Below, one piece after another: positions 36,401 to 43,661 of a stretch of DNA of 64,000 nucleotides (its first letter is position 1; each line of letters opens with the position of its first letter). A program made the translations under genes and the position numbers. This DNA is from Anthropogastromicrobium sp050944455 (GTDB lineage Bacteria > Bacillota > Clostridia > Lachnospirales > Lachnospiraceae): positions 1-64,000 of the forward strand of contig JBMNRC010000002.1 in assembly GCA_050944455.1 (NCBI GenBank), given 5' to 3'. The notes under the pieces are model-generated. The model saw only the letters and a list, made by a program, of their open reading frames with translations. It had not been told where the DNA came from and searched no databases.

Positions 36401-37235
36401 TACGGTTGCCATTCGGGCGCTGGATCCATATCTGGCGTTCTCCCGCCTTGTGATTCTGAGCGGGGATGTGCGGAACGCGGGAAATCTCGGGATCGCGGCC
36501 GACCGGGACGGGCGGCTTCCTGAGCCTCTCGATCCGGAGTCTTTCGGGGACCGGATGTACGGGCCGGCGGAGGAGGAAGTGGTTCAGGTCGGGGCGCTGC
36601 CGGAACCTTCCGTGGAAGATACGCTTTACAATGAGGATATCATCCGCGCGGTTCCGGAGCATCTGAGGGCCGCAAAAACCGACGCCCGCGCGATTCTCGC
36701 CCTGGGGCGGGAGCCTGTGCGCGAACGGGACGGCAGCCTTTTGATTGAGGCGGGGAGCGCGCTGGCGGAGACAGCCTTTGCGTTCACGACCGGCCGATGG
36801 GATCACTGCCGCAGCCTGTCGCATCATGATACGGGGATTGCGATGCTGATCCGGCACCCCGGCCTTTCCTTCGCGGCGCCGGAGCCGGTCGACCAGATCC
36901 CCGCGGAAACGACGGAGGACTATCCTTCGCTGAATTTCCGCATTGACGCGGACGGAGGGGTTTACAAAATCTGGACTTACCTCTTTCTCTGGGGAATCCG
37001 GGACTCGCATTTCATGCTTCAGGTGGATAACCGCCTGATTCCGGAGGAAGAACTGTACGGCGGGCAGCGCGTCTGGCGGTACAGCTTTGAGAACAGCTGG
37101 AAGTGGGTTCCGGCGGCTGATGTCACGCTCACGCCGGGAGAACACCTGCTCCGGTTCATCACAAAGAGCGTGAGGCTGCGGGTTGACCAGATCTGGCTGA
37201 GCCGGATCGGAGACCTGCCGCCGCTGACGGTATAA
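33408..37235 (+). CDS. Glycoside hydrolase family 115 alpha-glucuronidase
   Basis: 1275 residues. The layout fits GH115: an N-terminal alpha/beta domain (1-165, IAVIGGELWLCGSDRRGTIYAVYEFSEK), a TIM-barrel catalytic domain (about 170-510; PMVEYRGVFINDEEELEHWAQ, LKMNYIWPAMHVNSFN, HCDMLMRTNNHEW, WVNDNYGYVRRYPD) and a beta-rich C-terminal domain (about 1080-1270). The family removes (4-O-methyl-)glucuronic acid from xylan or arabinogalactan side chains. No signal peptide is seen, so it probably works on imported oligosaccharides. Residues about 710-826 are an unusual Ala/Gly/Glu/Arg-rich insertion between the helical and beta domains. The start follows AAGAAGGGG. A 22-base-pair terminator follows. 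Confidence 0.92.
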   Translation: MILNRYSQITLQLSGKENRAVKRAAAAFRSDLKRALDCRVNESRMTVGTVIHVATAGVEPADKAMDNIGCGLIPALKPIPAGITDAMRAEDGSLRRENYVIAVIGGELWLCGSDRRGTIYAVYEFSEKWLGVSPWTFFADVPVRKKISVEIPEGTLQSDYPMVEYRGVFINDEEELEHWAQRYLGEETIGVRTYSHFFDLLLRLKMNYIWPAMHVNSFNADRANGDLADACGIVVGTSHCDMLMRTNNHEWKPWLERKGYTGAEYDYSIPGENRRILEEYWQESAEQNKDFEVCYTLGMRGIHDSGFETGSLAGLQGKELLDAKISLLESVIDAQEKILSRTLDHPTLKTFIPYKEVLELYDNGLRVPEDLTLVWVNDNYGYVRRYPDEKAKARPAGNGIYYHNSYWAPPTGMDYLFLPSIPLSQTRNELKKAYAEGIRKLWVTNFGAQKPLEQEITFYAQLAWETGKPNPQTDDEEEFLRCWIDRTFSGNHGGELAPLLVLCGRLSSERKAEQMDADAFSQTLHGDEAAERIHLYESMMKTGNRVWRSLPPEERDAFFELVLMRIHAEYYTASMFYYADRSFLCERRGNPKGASEYAGRSLAFERLRRRMLAYYNHRVADGKWDGILTPEEFAPPRTSCCPACAVPLSVGGPEMQVHVWNGKPALSFVPGDAVKWIEIANAGTGSVSWRIDLPEWLEFRDIRGEDGVNARGARSGLFCPEDTADSHPEGRETREKAAGIAEARAESGGNGVRGARREGTTEVEERVLLALNGEAVRKALESVPGTGENRQDAETAAAGVPSHGQPASDDEPRAAGTGASGAEDTGRSPYLSLEGTIRVVQTDGPFRMDIPVSCLLLPEDETAGTAVEDDGMISVDADRMDPAASDPDSWNRIAGLGRHRGALMEAKKAADGSWKAQGGSLTYPVFVTEESPKTLQIHRFPTLNSVGRLRFAVSVDGGKEIPAETEANDEHRSSWELNVRDGVDRLNVPLPPLSVGRHTVAIRALDPYLAFSRLVILSGDVRNAGNLGIAADRDGRLPEPLDPESFGDRMYGPAEEEVVQVGALPEPSVEDTLYNEDIIRAVPEHLRAAKTDARAILALGREPVRERDGSLLIEAGSALAETAFAFTTGRWDHCRSLSHHDTGIAMLIRHPGLSFAAPEPVDQIPAETTEDYPSLNFRIDADGGVYKIWTYLFLWGIRDSHFMLQVDNRLIPEEELYGGQRVWRYSFENSWKWVPAADVTLTPGEHLLRFITKSVRLRVDQIWLSRIGDLPPLTV

Positions 37236-37252
37236 GTTTATATACTCCGGCA

Positions 37253-37305
37253 GAAGCCGGGGCGCTGTGCCTGATTCTGATGGTCAGGCACAGCGCCCCG
37301 GCTTC
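37253..37305 (+). terminator. Long perfect terminator hairpin after GH115
   Basis: A perfect 22-base-pair stem (37253-37274 with 37284-37305) and a 9-base loop, ending in a short pyrimidine tract. Its right arm overlaps the first copy of the repeat beginning at 37299. Confidence 0.8.
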
Positions 37306-37475
37306 TTCGTGCAGGTGGATCCTGCTGCGATCTGTCTGACAGCATTTCCAGTCCGTGACCGGCTTCTTCGTGCAGGCGATCCTGCTGTTCAGACAGGACA
37401 GGTGCGCTCGGTTTTTCCGACGGCGGTCAACACCTGCCGGCGGACGCCGGGGGAGTCAGACAGGACAGGTGCGCG
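37299..37475. repeat. Intergenic direct repeats (61- and 67-base spacing)
   Basis: CGGCTTCTTCGTGCAGG plus GATCCTGCTG at 37299-37327 recurs at 37360-37387, 61 bases on. A second pair, TCAGACAGGACAGGTGCGC (19 bases, exact), sits at 37389 and 37456. The frame that stays open through 37267-37683 is not credible because it runs through the terminator and these repeats. Confidence 0.75.
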
Positions 37476-37550
37476 AGGTTCTTCGGCGCAGTCCCCGGCT
37501 GGTCCGGATAGATTGCGCTCCGAACAAAAAAACACAAAATGCACATACTC

Positions 37551-37579
37551 TGAACATTTTTTCATCAAGGATTTATGGT
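37551..37579 (+). promoter_or_regulatory. Probable promoter of the GT2-GtrA gene
   Basis: TGAACA (37551-37556), 17 bases, TATGGT (37574-37579). An overlapping extended -10 (TGGTTTACT, 37576-37584) is an alternative. The start would be about 90 bases before the ATG. Confidence 0.5.
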
Positions 37580-37679
37580 TTACTAAAGCTGCGGGGGAAA
37601 AGAAAATCCCGCTTATCCTGTATGACATGACAGGAGACACGTTTGAGGAGGGGATACACCAGACAGACAGGAGTACCTT

Positions 37680-38807
37680 ATGACACAGAGAATAGCGCTT
37701 ATCCCGGCGTATGAGCCGGATGAACATTTGACGGAACTTGTAAGAGAAACAACAGAGCACGGATTTGACGTCGTAGTCGTCAATGACGGCAGCTCAGAAG
37801 ATAAAACACCGCTGTTTGCCCGGGCGGCGGACCTGGGGGCGGAAGTACTCACGCACGAGGTTAACCGCGGCAAAGGAGCCGCGCTGAAAACCGGGCTCAA
37901 CTGGATCAGGGAGCATTGCGGAGGCGATTACGTGGTTGTGACGCTGGACGCGGACGGACAGCACACGGTTGAGGACGCGATCCGGGTATGCGAGACCGCT
38001 GAAGCCCGGAGAAATCACCTGATTCTGGGCAGCCGGAGCCGCGATCTGAGCAAAAAGATTCCGCTGAGGAGCCGCTTCGGAAATTCGATAACGCGGCTTG
38101 TGTTCCGTCTGACGACGGGGCTGAAAGTTTACGACACCCAGACCGGACTGCGTGCTTTCGACGCGCAGCTGGCGGAACAGTTCGCTTCCCTTGAGGGCGA
38201 CCGGTACGAGTTCGAGATGAACATGCTCCTTTATTGTTCCCGCAGGAAGATCGCGGTTGAGGAAATCCCGATCCGGACGATCTATATCGACGGGAACTCC
38301 TCATCGCATTTTGACGCAGTGAAAGATTCCTTCCGGATATACCGGGAGATCCTGAAATTCGCGGGATCCTCGTTCCTTGGATTTGTCGTGGATTACACGA
38401 TGTTCTGGATTCTTTCGCTGATCACGGGAGCTGTGGCTCCGGGAGCCGCTGCCGGCGTGGCCGTCAGCAATATCGGCGCCCGTGTGGTCAGCGCTTCAGT
38501 GAATTTTACAGTAAACCGTAAACTGGTTTTCAGAAGCAAGGCAAACCTGTGGAAGTCAGCTGCCCAGTATTTTACCCTGGCAGCCTGCATCCTGGCCGGC
38601 AATACCTTCCTTCTGAACTTCATGGTCAACTCGGCGGGAATTAACCGCTATCTGGCCAAAATCGTCACAGAAATCACTTTCTTCAGCATCAGCTGGCTGG
38701 TTCAGAGATTCCTGATCTTCAGGAAAAAGAGCCGGGATATGGAAAGCCCGGAGCGCGTGGGGAACAGCGTAAAGCTTCTTCACAAAGATTCCGCGGCGGC
38801 CTGCTGA
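37680..38807 (+). CDS. Family 2 glycosyltransferase fused to a GtrA-type flippase domain
   Basis: 375 residues. Residues 1-215 are a GT-A fold family 2 transferase (IALIPAYEPDEHLTELV, VVVVNDGSSEDKT, VNRGKGAALKTGL, the DXD motif Asp90-Ala-Asp92 in TLDADGQH), like polyprenyl-phosphate glucosyl- or mannosyltransferases. Residues about 225-350 are a four-helix GtrA domain (FLGFVVDYTMFWILSL to ITFFSISWLVQRFLIFRK), thought to flip the lipid-linked sugar outward. The fusion therefore implies synthesis and export of undecaprenyl-phosphate-sugar for modifying surface polymers. The start has CAGGAG. It opens the envelope cluster that ends with a DUF368 transporter. Confidence 0.92.
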   Translation: MTQRIALIPAYEPDEHLTELVRETTEHGFDVVVVNDGSSEDKTPLFARAADLGAEVLTHEVNRGKGAALKTGLNWIREHCGGDYVVVTLDADGQHTVEDAIRVCETAEARRNHLILGSRSRDLSKKIPLRSRFGNSITRLVFRLTTGLKVYDTQTGLRAFDAQLAEQFASLEGDRYEFEMNMLLYCSRRKIAVEEIPIRTIYIDGNSSSHFDAVKDSFRIYREILKFAGSSFLGFVVDYTMFWILSLITGAVAPGAAAGVAVSNIGARVVSASVNFTVNRKLVFRSKANLWKSAAQYFTLAACILAGNTFLLNFMVNSAGINRYLAKIVTEITFFSISWLVQRFLIFRKKSRDMESPERVGNSVKLLHKDSAAAC

Positions 38808-38993
38808 GAAAAACAGAAATTTACAGACAAAATTTACAGATAAACACCTGAAACATCATACCATATAACACGGCAGGTGCAGCCCGGGCCGCAGCAGTAT
38901 CGCAGATACAGAGGACGCAGCATAGCCGGTTTACACAAGGCATGGCCTGCGGCTGCGGCAGGCCGGCCCTGCCGGAATAATCAGAGGGAAAAG

Positions 38994-40370
38994 ATGAAAC
39001 ACGGCAAATTATGGATGGGATTTTACGCAGCAGCATTGACTGCCTTTACCATTTACACCCTGATGGATACCTTTACCATCTCCAGGGTATATACAGTAGT
39101 AGAAGCGGAAGCGGCGAGCACTACCGCTGCGGCGACAACAGCGGCAACAACCGCTTCTGATGATTCGGACAGCACCACGACAACGGACAGCACCACGACA
39201 ACGGACAGCACCACGACAACGGACAGCTCCAGCACCACGACGGCGGACAGCACCACGACAACAGACAGTTCCACGACGGCGGACAGCACCACGACAACAG
39301 ACAGTTCCACCACGGCGGACAGCACCACGACAACAGACAGTTCCACCACGACGGACAGCACCGCAACGACGTCTGATTCTCAGAGCGGATACAGCATAAC
39401 AAGCAAGACAACGGCGTCCGGCGATACGGATACCACAACAACAGGCACGGATGAAACCACGACAGCTTCGTCCGACAGCACAGCCGAAATCACGGGCACG
39501 GCAGCAGAGGCTGCGGCAGCCAGTACGGCAAGCACAGCCAGCACCGCCAGTACGACAGATACAACGGCTGCGACAGATACAACAAGCACAGACAGTACGG
39601 GTACGACGGATACGGTCGTGTCCACGCTGTCGGACGCTGAAGTGATTTCCACAGATTCCTACAGCGATGACAACATTTCGATTGTCGTCACGACTTATTA
39701 CTGGAACAGTACGATGATTTACGCGGCGGACATCACCGTATCGTCGCCGGAGTACCTGCAGACGGCTTTTGCGCAGGGCGCGTACGGAAAGAACGTCACG
39801 GCGACAACCTCAACAATCGCTTCTGACGCCGGCGCGATTCTGGCGATCAACGGCGATTACTACGGCGCACAGGAATCGGGTTATGTGATCAGAAACGGCG
39901 TTCTGTACCGCAGCACGTCGGCGGGAGACCAGGAGGATCTGGTTATCTACAGCGACGGAACCTTTGAAATCATCAATGAATCCGATGTGACCGCGGAGGA
40001 ACTTCTCGCCGACGGCGCGCAGCAGGTCCTTTCCTTCGGGCCGGGACTTATCGAAAACGGTGAGATTGCCGTTTCGGTGAATGAGGAAACCGGAAAAGCG
40101 AAAGCGTCCAACCCACGCACCGCGATCGGAATGATTGACACCTGCCACTATGTCATGGTTGTTTCCGACGGCAGGACATCAGAAAGCGCCGGCCTGTCAC
40201 TCTATGAGCTGGCGGAATTCATGCAGTCTCTCGGAGTTCAGACCGCGTATAACCTGGACGGCGGCGGATCCTCCACCATGTACTTCCAGGGAGAAGTAAT
40301 CAACAATCCGACGACTGACGGGCGTACCATCAAGGAGCGCAAGGTCAGCGACATCGTTTATATCGGCTGA
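38994..40370 (+). CDS. Phosphodiester glycosidase (NAGPA-domain) with Ser/Thr-rich stalk
   Basis: 458 residues. An N-terminal signal anchor (FYAAALTAFTIYTLMDTF, about 8-28) is followed by a 200-residue Ser/Thr/Asp/Ala-rich stalk with tandem DSTTTT units (about 57-127), and then a NAGPA-type domain (about 230-458). The NAGPA part shows AILAINGDYYGAQESGYVIRNG, VLSFGPGLIENGEI, NPRTAIGMIDTCHYVMVVSDG, and YNLDGGGSSTMYFQGE near the end. The family cleaves N-acetylglucosamine or other sugars joined by a phosphodiester to surface polymers. It should be outside the cell on its stalk. ATG 38994 has AGAGGGAA upstream. It is 186 bases after the GT2-GtrA gene. Confidence 0.92.
   Translation: MKHGKLWMGFYAAALTAFTIYTLMDTFTISRVYTVVEAEAASTTAAATTAATTASDDSDSTTTTDSTTTTDSTTTTDSSSTTTADSTTTTDSSTTADSTTTTDSSTTADSTTTTDSSTTTDSTATTSDSQSGYSITSKTTASGDTDTTTTGTDETTTASSDSTAEITGTAAEAAAASTASTASTASTTDTTAATDTTSTDSTGTTDTVVSTLSDAEVISTDSYSDDNISIVVTTYYWNSTMIYAADITVSSPEYLQTAFAQGAYGKNVTATTSTIASDAGAILAINGDYYGAQESGYVIRNGVLYRSTSAGDQEDLVIYSDGTFEIINESDVTAEELLADGAQQVLSFGPGLIENGEIAVSVNEETGKAKASNPRTAIGMIDTCHYVMVVSDGRTSESAGLSLYELAEFMQSLGVQTAYNLDGGGSSTMYFQGEVINNPTTDGRTIKERKVSDIVYIG
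39164..39372 (+). repeat. 18-base tandem repeat encoding DSTTTT
   Basis: The units GAC AGC ACC ACG ACA ACG and close variants are repeated about eleven times. The first three are nearly identical; later ones form 36-base pairs coding DSTTTTDSSTTA. The frame is preserved. Such arrays are prone to length change. Confidence 0.95.
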
Positions 40371-40468
40371 TTAGCCGGACTGGCTGCGGCGGCAGCCGGC
40401 AGGCCGCCGGGCGGAATTCGGGCCCGGCTGAGATGCGGACAGCGCCGCAGCGGTTTCATGGAGAGTTT

Positions 40469-40987
40469 ATGATGATGGAAAATCAGATGACTACGGATGA
40501 CAGAATCCGGAGAGCACAGATGAATACACGGCAGGATGGCGGACAATATACGGACGGAACCAGATCCGGAAAAGCAGCAGCTGCAGCGGCAGTGACGCGC
40601 CGGGACCTGGCGCATACGGGATTCGTGTACTTTTACATTTCCCTGTTTGTCCTGCTGTTCGGGGTCGTTTACGAATATTTCAGCTACGGCGTTTATTCCA
40701 ACTTTATGCTGTACGCCTTCGCGTTCCCGCTGGTCGGCGGAGCGCTCGTTTTCCTGCGGATGGCGTACAGCAGAAAGATCAGGATCCCGAACCAGACCGC
40801 GCAGAACCTGTATCACTGTTCGCTTGCGGCCTGGACTGTGGGAAGCCTGCTCCAGGGAATCCTGGATATCTACGGCACGACGAACAGGCTGATCAGGGTG
40901 TACTGGATCACCGGAGCGATTCTGCTGGCCGCGGCTCTGGTCAGCTATCTTTTCTCCGGCAGGGCAGGAAACAAAAGCCATCAATAA
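40469..40987 (+). CDS. Four-helix membrane protein of unknown function
   Basis: About 172 residues. The first 45 are polar and basic. Four hydrophobic helices follow: VYFYISLFVLLFGVVYEYF, FMLYAFAFPLVGGALVFL, LYHCSLAAWTVGSLLQGIL and VYWITGAILLAAALVSYLF. The family is not recognised. Three ATG codons in a row (40469, 40472, 40475) follow GGAGAG; 40472 or 40475 would have better spacing. It lies between the phosphodiester glycosidase and the carbohydrate-binding protein and is probably part of the same envelope cluster. No catalytic residues are evident. Confidence 0.75.
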   Translation: MMMENQMTTDDRIRRAQMNTRQDGGQYTDGTRSGKAAAAAAVTRRDLAHTGFVYFYISLFVLLFGVVYEYFSYGVYSNFMLYAFAFPLVGGALVFLRMAYSRKIRIPNQTAQNLYHCSLAAWTVGSLLQGILDIYGTTNRLIRVYWITGAILLAAALVSYLFSGRAGNKSHQ

Positions 40988-41154
40988 GGAATAAGGCGGC
41001 GGAGAGCCGCGGCAGGCGGATGGATTCCGCGCTGCGGCAGATCAGGAGACAGCAAATCGGCTGCGGACGCAGCCGGGAAGACATCAGGACATCGCGGGAG
41101 CCGCTGAAAACGGCCCTCTGCACATGAAAAAGAAATTAAGGAAGGAAAAAATCC

Positions 41155-42528
41155 ATGAAGATAAATCAGTTTGAGAACCAGGACAGAGACAGCCGGAAGC
41201 AGAACGGAGTGTACCAGGACGGGCAGTCCCGGAAAAGGAAGCGGAAGAAGACAAGAAGATTCCCGCTTCCGGCGGTGATCGCATCGTCGTTTATCCTGGC
41301 GGCGGCCGGCACCGGATACGTGTGGGCGTCCTCATCGGTGGATGAGACTTCCGCCCTTTCCGGGACGGTTCTGTCCGACCTGGCCGGCACAACGGTCAGC
41401 ACTTCTGTCAGCAGCGCCACAGACACGGGGCTTGACACAACCTCCATGTTCTCCGACAGAGACCTGGAGCAGGAGCCGGACACTTCTGACGCCGAGACCA
41501 TCACGGTCCAGGACGATTCGGATATCACGATCACCGAGGAGGGCGTTTACGTGATCACGGGAACCGCCTCCAACTGCACGATACGCGTTGAAGCGGCGGA
41601 TGACGCCAAAGTACAGCTTGTGCTGGACGGAGTGGAGATCACCAATGACAGCTCCCCGGCCATCTACGTTGTTTCCGCCGACAAAGTTTTTGTGACCACG
41701 GCGTCGTCCGGAAATTCCCTGAGCGTCACAGGAACCTTTACCGCGGACGGCGATACCAATACCGACGCGGTGATTTACGCGAAGGATGATATCACCCTCA
41801 ACGGAACCGGCGATCTGACGATCAGCTCGACGGCGAACGCCATCAGCGCGAAGGATGAGCTGGTTGTGACCGGCGGAACCTATGACATCACCTGCACCGA
41901 GGACGCGCTGGAGGCCAACGATTCGATTGCGGTATGCGGCGGAACGTTTGTGATCGATACCGAAAAGGACGGCCTGCACAGCGAGAACAGCGACGATGAC
42001 ACGGTCGGCTGGATTTACATTTCGGACGGCGATTTCACCATCACGGCCGGCGACGACGGCATCCAGGCAACGACAGTCCTGCAGATTGACGGAGGAACGT
42101 TCAATATCTCCGCTGTCGAGGGGCTGGAGGCCACCAGCGTGGAGATCAATGACGGAACAATTGACATCAGCGCTTCGGACGACGGAATCAACGCGTCGCA
42201 GAAGTCGACTGCCTGCTCCATCTGGATCGAGATCAACGGCGGAACCCTTACCATCACGATGGGAAGCGGGGATACCGACGCGGTGGATTCCAACGGAAGC
42301 ATCACCGTCAACGGAGGAACGATCGATATCACGGCGCAGTCCGCTTTTGACTACACGACTTCCGGCACCCTGAACGGCGGGACCGTCACGGTTAACGGGT
42401 CCCAGGTAACCGAGCTGACCGGCGGCTTCGGCAGCATGGGCGGCTTTGGCGGCTTTGACGGCGGAAATGCCGGCGGCAATGGCGGTATGGGCGGCGGCTT
42501 CGGCGGCCGCGGCAATGGAGGTTTCTGA
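41155..42528 (+). CDS. Secreted beta-helical carbohydrate-binding-domain protein
   Basis: 457 residues. After a basic N-terminus comes one hydrophobic segment (about 38-57, LPAVIASSFILAAAGTGYVWA), a signal anchor or signal peptide. From about 115 the protein is built of short Gly/Thr/Asp-rich strands in a right-handed beta-helix pattern, with repeating VxGGTxxI and DDGIxA turns (VTGGTYDITCTEDALEANDS, INDGTIDISASDDGINA). This matches the carbohydrate-binding domain family formerly DUF4353. The last 35 residues are a flexible Gly/Met/Phe-rich tail (GGFGSMGGFGGF). The stop shares its last base with the start of the DUF368 gene (TGATG), so the two are translationally coupled. Its ligand is unknown. 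Confidence 0.88.
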   Translation: MKINQFENQDRDSRKQNGVYQDGQSRKRKRKKTRRFPLPAVIASSFILAAAGTGYVWASSSVDETSALSGTVLSDLAGTTVSTSVSSATDTGLDTTSMFSDRDLEQEPDTSDAETITVQDDSDITITEEGVYVITGTASNCTIRVEAADDAKVQLVLDGVEITNDSSPAIYVVSADKVFVTTASSGNSLSVTGTFTADGDTNTDAVIYAKDDITLNGTGDLTISSTANAISAKDELVVTGGTYDITCTEDALEANDSIAVCGGTFVIDTEKDGLHSENSDDDTVGWIYISDGDFTITAGDDGIQATTVLQIDGGTFNISAVEGLEATSVEINDGTIDISASDDGINASQKSTACSIWIEINGGTLTITMGSGDTDAVDSNGSITVNGGTIDITAQSAFDYTTSGTLNGGTVTVNGSQVTELTGGFGSMGGFGGFDGGNAGGNGGMGGGFGGRGNGGF

Positions 42529-43433
42529 TGCTGAGAGAAGCTGCTGACGGCTTCTGCATGGCGCTTGCGGACAGCGTTCCGGGAGTTTCCGGCGGAACCG
42601 TTGCGTTTATCATGGGGTTTTATGATCAGTTCATCGGATCGATCCATGATATTGTCTTTGGGAGGAAAAACGAAAAACTGCGCGGAGTCAAATATCTGCT
42701 GAAGCTCGGCGTCGGCTGGATCATCGGGATGGGACTGGCTGTCATCGCCCTGAACGCGTTTTTCGAGAAAAATATCTACATGATCACGTCCCTGTTCATC
42801 GGATTCATTATCGGGTCCATCCCAGTGGTGTGCATGGACGAGGCGGATTCCATCCGGCAGTGGAAGAAGGGTTTCCTGTTTCTGCCGGCCGGCGCCGCTC
42901 TTGTAGCCGGGGTAACGGCCCTGGCTTCGCGGAACACCGAAGCGTTTCTGAATCTGGCGGATTTCACGCCGGTTCTTGCGATCGAACTGTTCCTGATCGG
43001 TATGCTGGCGATCAGCGCGATGATCCTTCCGGGAATCTCCGGATCGACGATCCTGCTGGTTTTCGGAGCCTACGTCCCGGTCATGAGCGCGCTGAAGGAA
43101 CTGATGAATATGAATTTTGCGTATCTTCCGCCCGTACTTGCCTATGTGCTCGGGCTGGCGGCCGGCGCGGCCAGCATTGTCAGGCTGATCCGGCTGTCGC
43201 TGGAAAAATACAGAGCGCAGATGATCTATCTCATTCTGGGAATGATGATCGGCTCGATTTATTCCGCGGCCATGGGCCCGACAACGCTGGATGTTCCGCG
43301 CGCTGCCCTGAGCCTTTCGACCCTGAATATCCCGGCATTCATTGCCGGCGCGGCAATTGTCATCGGAATGCAGGCAGTGAGAGTGTACCGGATGAGGCAG
43401 GCAGGGAGGAACACCGAGCCTGCGGCCCGGTAA
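42528..43433 (+). CDS. DUF368 family polyprenyl-phosphate transporter
   Basis: 301 residues, about eight helices. The two signature loops of this inverted-repeat family are SVPGVSGGTVAFIMGFYDQF (near 15-34) and ILPGISGSTILLVFGAY (near 163-180). DUF368 proteins were recently identified as translocases that return undecaprenyl phosphate to the inner leaflet (the PopT group), the recycling step for cell-wall and surface-glycan carriers. The ATG overlaps the preceding stop by one base and has no independent strong ribosome site, implying coupling to the carbohydrate-binding protein. Together with the GT2-GtrA gene it completes a lipid-carrier cycle. Confidence 0.93.
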   Translation: MLREAADGFCMALADSVPGVSGGTVAFIMGFYDQFIGSIHDIVFGRKNEKLRGVKYLLKLGVGWIIGMGLAVIALNAFFEKNIYMITSLFIGFIIGSIPVVCMDEADSIRQWKKGFLFLPAGAALVAGVTALASRNTEAFLNLADFTPVLAIELFLIGMLAISAMILPGISGSTILLVFGAYVPVMSALKELMNMNFAYLPPVLAYVLGLAAGAASIVRLIRLSLEKYRAQMIYLILGMMIGSIYSAAMGPTTLDVPRAALSLSTLNIPAFIAGAAIVIGMQAVRVYRMRQAGRNTEPAAR

Positions 43434-43474
43434 GCTGCGATTTCCGTCCGGCGGGAAGGGTTTCCAAAGCCGGC

Positions 43475-43514
43475 CTGTCCGGCAGGAGGCTTTTCTGGAC
43501 AGCCTGCCGGACAG
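43475..43514 (+). terminator. Hairpin after the DUF368 gene
   Basis: A perfect 12-base-pair stem (43475-43486 with 43503-43514) with a 16-base loop, without a T-run. It probably marks the end of the envelope transcript. Confidence 0.45.
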
Positions 43515-43579
43515 CAGTCAGGAAATATTTTCAGCGCCGGCTGACAATGGAAAACGGGCACTGAATATAGAATAAACGT

Positions 43580-43661
43580 GAAAAATCCATGGTGTGGTCT
43601 CTGGGCAGAATGTTATCACCACTGATACATCTGCGAATGAAACCGCGGCCATGGATTTTTC
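43580..43661 (+). ncRNA. Candidate structured leader or attenuator RNA (about 82 bases)
   Basis: A perfect 13-base inverted repeat (43580-43592 with 43649-43661) is extended by six more pairs (43593-43598 with 43642-43647, two G-U pairs, one bulged G at 43648). Inside is an internal loop and then a second helix (43605-43618 with 43623-43634, two single-base bulges, CCAC loop). Nearly every base of the 82 is in a helix. The 3' arm ends in ATTTTTC and contains the ATG at 43651. It could be a terminator, an attenuator or a start-codon-masking leader of the redox gene. A possible promoter (CTGACA 43541, TATAGA 43566) would start transcription at its 5' edge. It matches no riboswitch class I know. 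Confidence 0.55.

Noticed and set aside
37267..37683. Open frame of 138 codons between GH115 and the GT2-GtrA gene
   Set aside because: It starts inside the terminator hairpin, runs through two sets of direct repeats and overlaps the start of the next gene; composition is not protein-like.
43580..43661. Simple intrinsic terminator as full explanation of the 82-base hairpin
   Set aside because: The loop contains a second ordered helix and the element overlaps the next gene's possible start. Not excluded, but a plain terminator would not need this; kept as a finding.
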